Of a DNA stretch of 64,000 nt, positions 63,100 through 64,000 are shown in pieces. Both the position numbers and the translations under genes were made by a program. The number at the start of each line of letters is the position of its first letter. Position 1 is the first letter of the stretch. Under the pieces are notes generated by a model. It was given only the letters and a program-made list of their open reading frames with translations, had not been told where the DNA came from and ran no database searches. Source of the stretch: CAYJLC01 sp964370735 (GTDB lineage: Bacteria > Bacillota > Clostridia > Oscillospirales > Butyricicoccaceae); NCBI GenBank assembly GCA_964370735.1, contig CAYJLC010000002.1:62001-126000 (forward strand), written 5' to 3'.

Positions 63100-63668
63100 T
63101 AAAAATTAGGAATATCACAAAGAGCTTTGATGGGCAAGTAATTCTTGATAATCTAAGCTTTGATATAAAAGGCATCACTGCGATAAAATCTGCGTCTGGT
63201 TCAGGGAAAACAACTCTAATAAATATAATTTTAGGGTTTATTTCGGCAGATTTTGGTGAAATTACTGGCGATTATGAAGATGTAGCAGTGGTTTTTCAAG
63301 AAGATAGGCTTATAGAGGATTTGACGGCGATAGAAAATCTGCTTTTGGTTTGTAAAGACAGAAAAAAGTGTGAAAATATGCTAAACTTACTTGGAATATC
63401 GGCGGATAATAAAAAATGCTATGAGCTGAGTGGGGGAATGAAACGACGTGTTTCGCTTGCACGAGCATTTTTAGTTAATAAAAAGTTCATAATACTAGAT
63501 GAACCGTTTACAGGATTAGATGACATAAATAGACAAAATGCATTAGATTTAATAAAAGAAGTGGCGAAAAGCAAAACTATTTTGTTAATAACGCACAATG
63601 AGGAAGATATTAAACACCTAATGTTAAATCTATGTAAAGTGCATAATAAAATAGAGATTTATCAGTAG
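63096..63668 (+). CDS. ABC transporter ATP-binding protein
   Basis: A 190-residue protein. Walker A SASGSGKTTLIN, Q-loop VVFQEDRLIEDL, signature LSGGMKRRVSLARAF, Walker B FIILDEPFTGLDD and H-loop LITHNEED are all intact. It is about 50 residues shorter than typical SsuB/TauB proteins but lacks no motif. Last gene of the importer operon. Confidence 0.93.
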   Translation: MIKIRNITKSFDGQVILDNLSFDIKGITAIKSASGSGKTTLINIILGFISADFGEITGDYEDVAVVFQEDRLIEDLTAIENLLLVCKDRKKCENMLNLLGISADNKKCYELSGGMKRRVSLARAFLVNKKFIILDEPFTGLDDINRQNALDLIKEVAKSKTILLITHNEEDIKHLMLNLCKVHNKIEIYQ

Positions 63669-63852
63669 AAATTACTGCATAACACCAAAAATATATACTT
63701 ATTGTTGAACTGATATATTAGTATATTGACAACTGGTATATTAGTGTGTTAGAATATGAGTATAAAGAAAAGCTCATACTCGGTAAATGATGAACGAAGT
63801 TCTTAATAATATATTGTACTGTTAATTTTCTGTGAAATTTCTTTCATATGCA

Positions 63853-63881
63853 TTGACAGAGAATAGTTGATATGTTATAAT
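63853..63881 (+). promoter_or_regulatory. Consensus promoter of the riboswitch transcript
   Basis: TTGACA (63853-63858), 17 bp, TATAAT (63876-63881), about 15 bp before the aptamer. A second possible promoter, TTGACA at 63726 with TAGAAT at 63750, lies upstream. Between them, 63757-63781 can form a short GAGTAT / ATACTC hairpin; otherwise the stretch 63669-63850 shows nothing. Confidence 0.85.
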
Positions 63882-63895
63882 CATTTTAGAAAGTG

Positions 63896-63960
63896 GTTCT
63901 GACGGATAATGTGAAATAACACAGTGGACCACATATAGTAGCCGACCGTCTGGGCAATGA
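63896..63960 (+). promoter_or_regulatory. ZTP/ZMP riboswitch (pfl motif) aptamer
   Basis: GACGG (63901) pairs with CCGTC (63946-63950) around an inner helix, and the 3' part CCGTCTGGGCA matches the conserved end of pfl-motif RNAs that sense ZMP/ZTP. The following terminator uses the same GGGCAA, which is the usual on-switch design. The regulated gene, expected to be for purine or folate synthesis, lies beyond the right edge. Assigned by motif recognition only. Confidence 0.75.
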
Positions 63961-63985
63961 AGGAGCAACCTTTGTTGCCCTTTTT
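63952..63985 (+). terminator. Riboswitch expression-platform terminator
   Basis: GGGCAA (63952-63957) pairs with TTGCCC (63975-63980), with an inner AAGG/CCTT, followed by T5. Its 5' arm overlaps the conserved aptamer end. Confidence 0.85.
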
Positions 63986-64000
63986 AAACCTTATTTAACC

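Noticed and set aside
63096..63668. Truncated ATPase pseudogene
   Set aside because: It is short at 190 residues, but every nucleotide-binding motif is intact and it overlaps the permease by ATGA, so it looks functional.

Overview
The window is about 64 kb of AT-rich DNA from a low-GC, spore-forming Gram-positive anaerobe, most likely a clostridium of the Lachnospirales type. The pointers are AGGAGG ribosome sites, consensus TTGACA-17-TATAAT promoters, a T-box leader, a SPOCS/LysM spore protein next to a spoIVFA-spoIVFB pair, SLH-domain surface proteins, and an EtfAB-coupled lactate dehydrogenase. The family-level placement is an inference. Three runs of exactly 10 N are scaffold placeholders, and two of them break a reading frame, so this is a draft assembly.

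Layout. Positions 1-4.7 kb hold an SLH/TraB surface protein (cut by the edge and by a gap), an XRE/DUF3169 regulator pair with twin operators, a DUF3810 metalloprotease-like protein, and an aldo-keto reductase/nitroreductase pair. Positions 4.9-9.1 kb (-) hold a seven-gene Mrp/Mbh-type sodium antiporter module with one pump subunit. cysK-cysE and a short pyrophosphatase-like gene follow. Three identical 170-bp tandem repeats and part of a fourth then run into the 3' end of a tRNA-Leu(GAG) gene. Next come an Rrf2 regulator with three cysteines, an rRNA-methylase-like gene, a radical SAM gene and a MATE pump. Positions 15.4-24.3 kb (+) hold a second, ten-gene Mrp cluster with four pump-type subunits in a row. 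Positions 24.7-29.8 kb hold a LacI regulator, a sodium:solute symporter and a GH36 alpha-galactosidase, with matching operators. Positions 29.9-35.8 kb (-) hold plsC, a DUF3592 protein, a YkvI-type permease and a lactate dehydrogenase-EtfAB operon.

Positions 36-45.3 kb (-) hold the branched-chain amino acid genes ilvA-ilvB-ilvN-ilvC, then ilvD and ilvE. Between ilvC and ilvD lie a mosaic repeat and four small membrane-protein genes. The ilvA leader has two control stages in series: an isoleucine T-box (specifier ATC) with its terminator, then a 21-residue leader peptide with 10 Ile/Leu/Val residues and a second terminator.

Positions 45.3-64 kb hold the SPOCS protein, spoIVFA-spoIVFB, a housekeeping block (gdpP-rplI-dnaB-tilS-hpt-ftsH), an SLH/DUF4358 protein, rpe, an HPr-like protein without the catalytic histidine, dusB, an ECF sigma/anti-sigma pair, an ABC importer and, at the edge, a ZTP-type riboswitch whose gene lies beyond the window.

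How it fits together: two Mrp modules and a sodium symporter suggest that sodium carries much of the membrane energy, alpha-galactosides are likely a carbon source, and electron-bifurcating lactate oxidation and branched-chain amino acid synthesis are adjacent. The observations most worth a second look are the four-pump Mrp cluster, the T-box plus leader-peptide tandem, the tRNA-linked repeat array, and the small-gene and repeat insertion inside the ilv genes.
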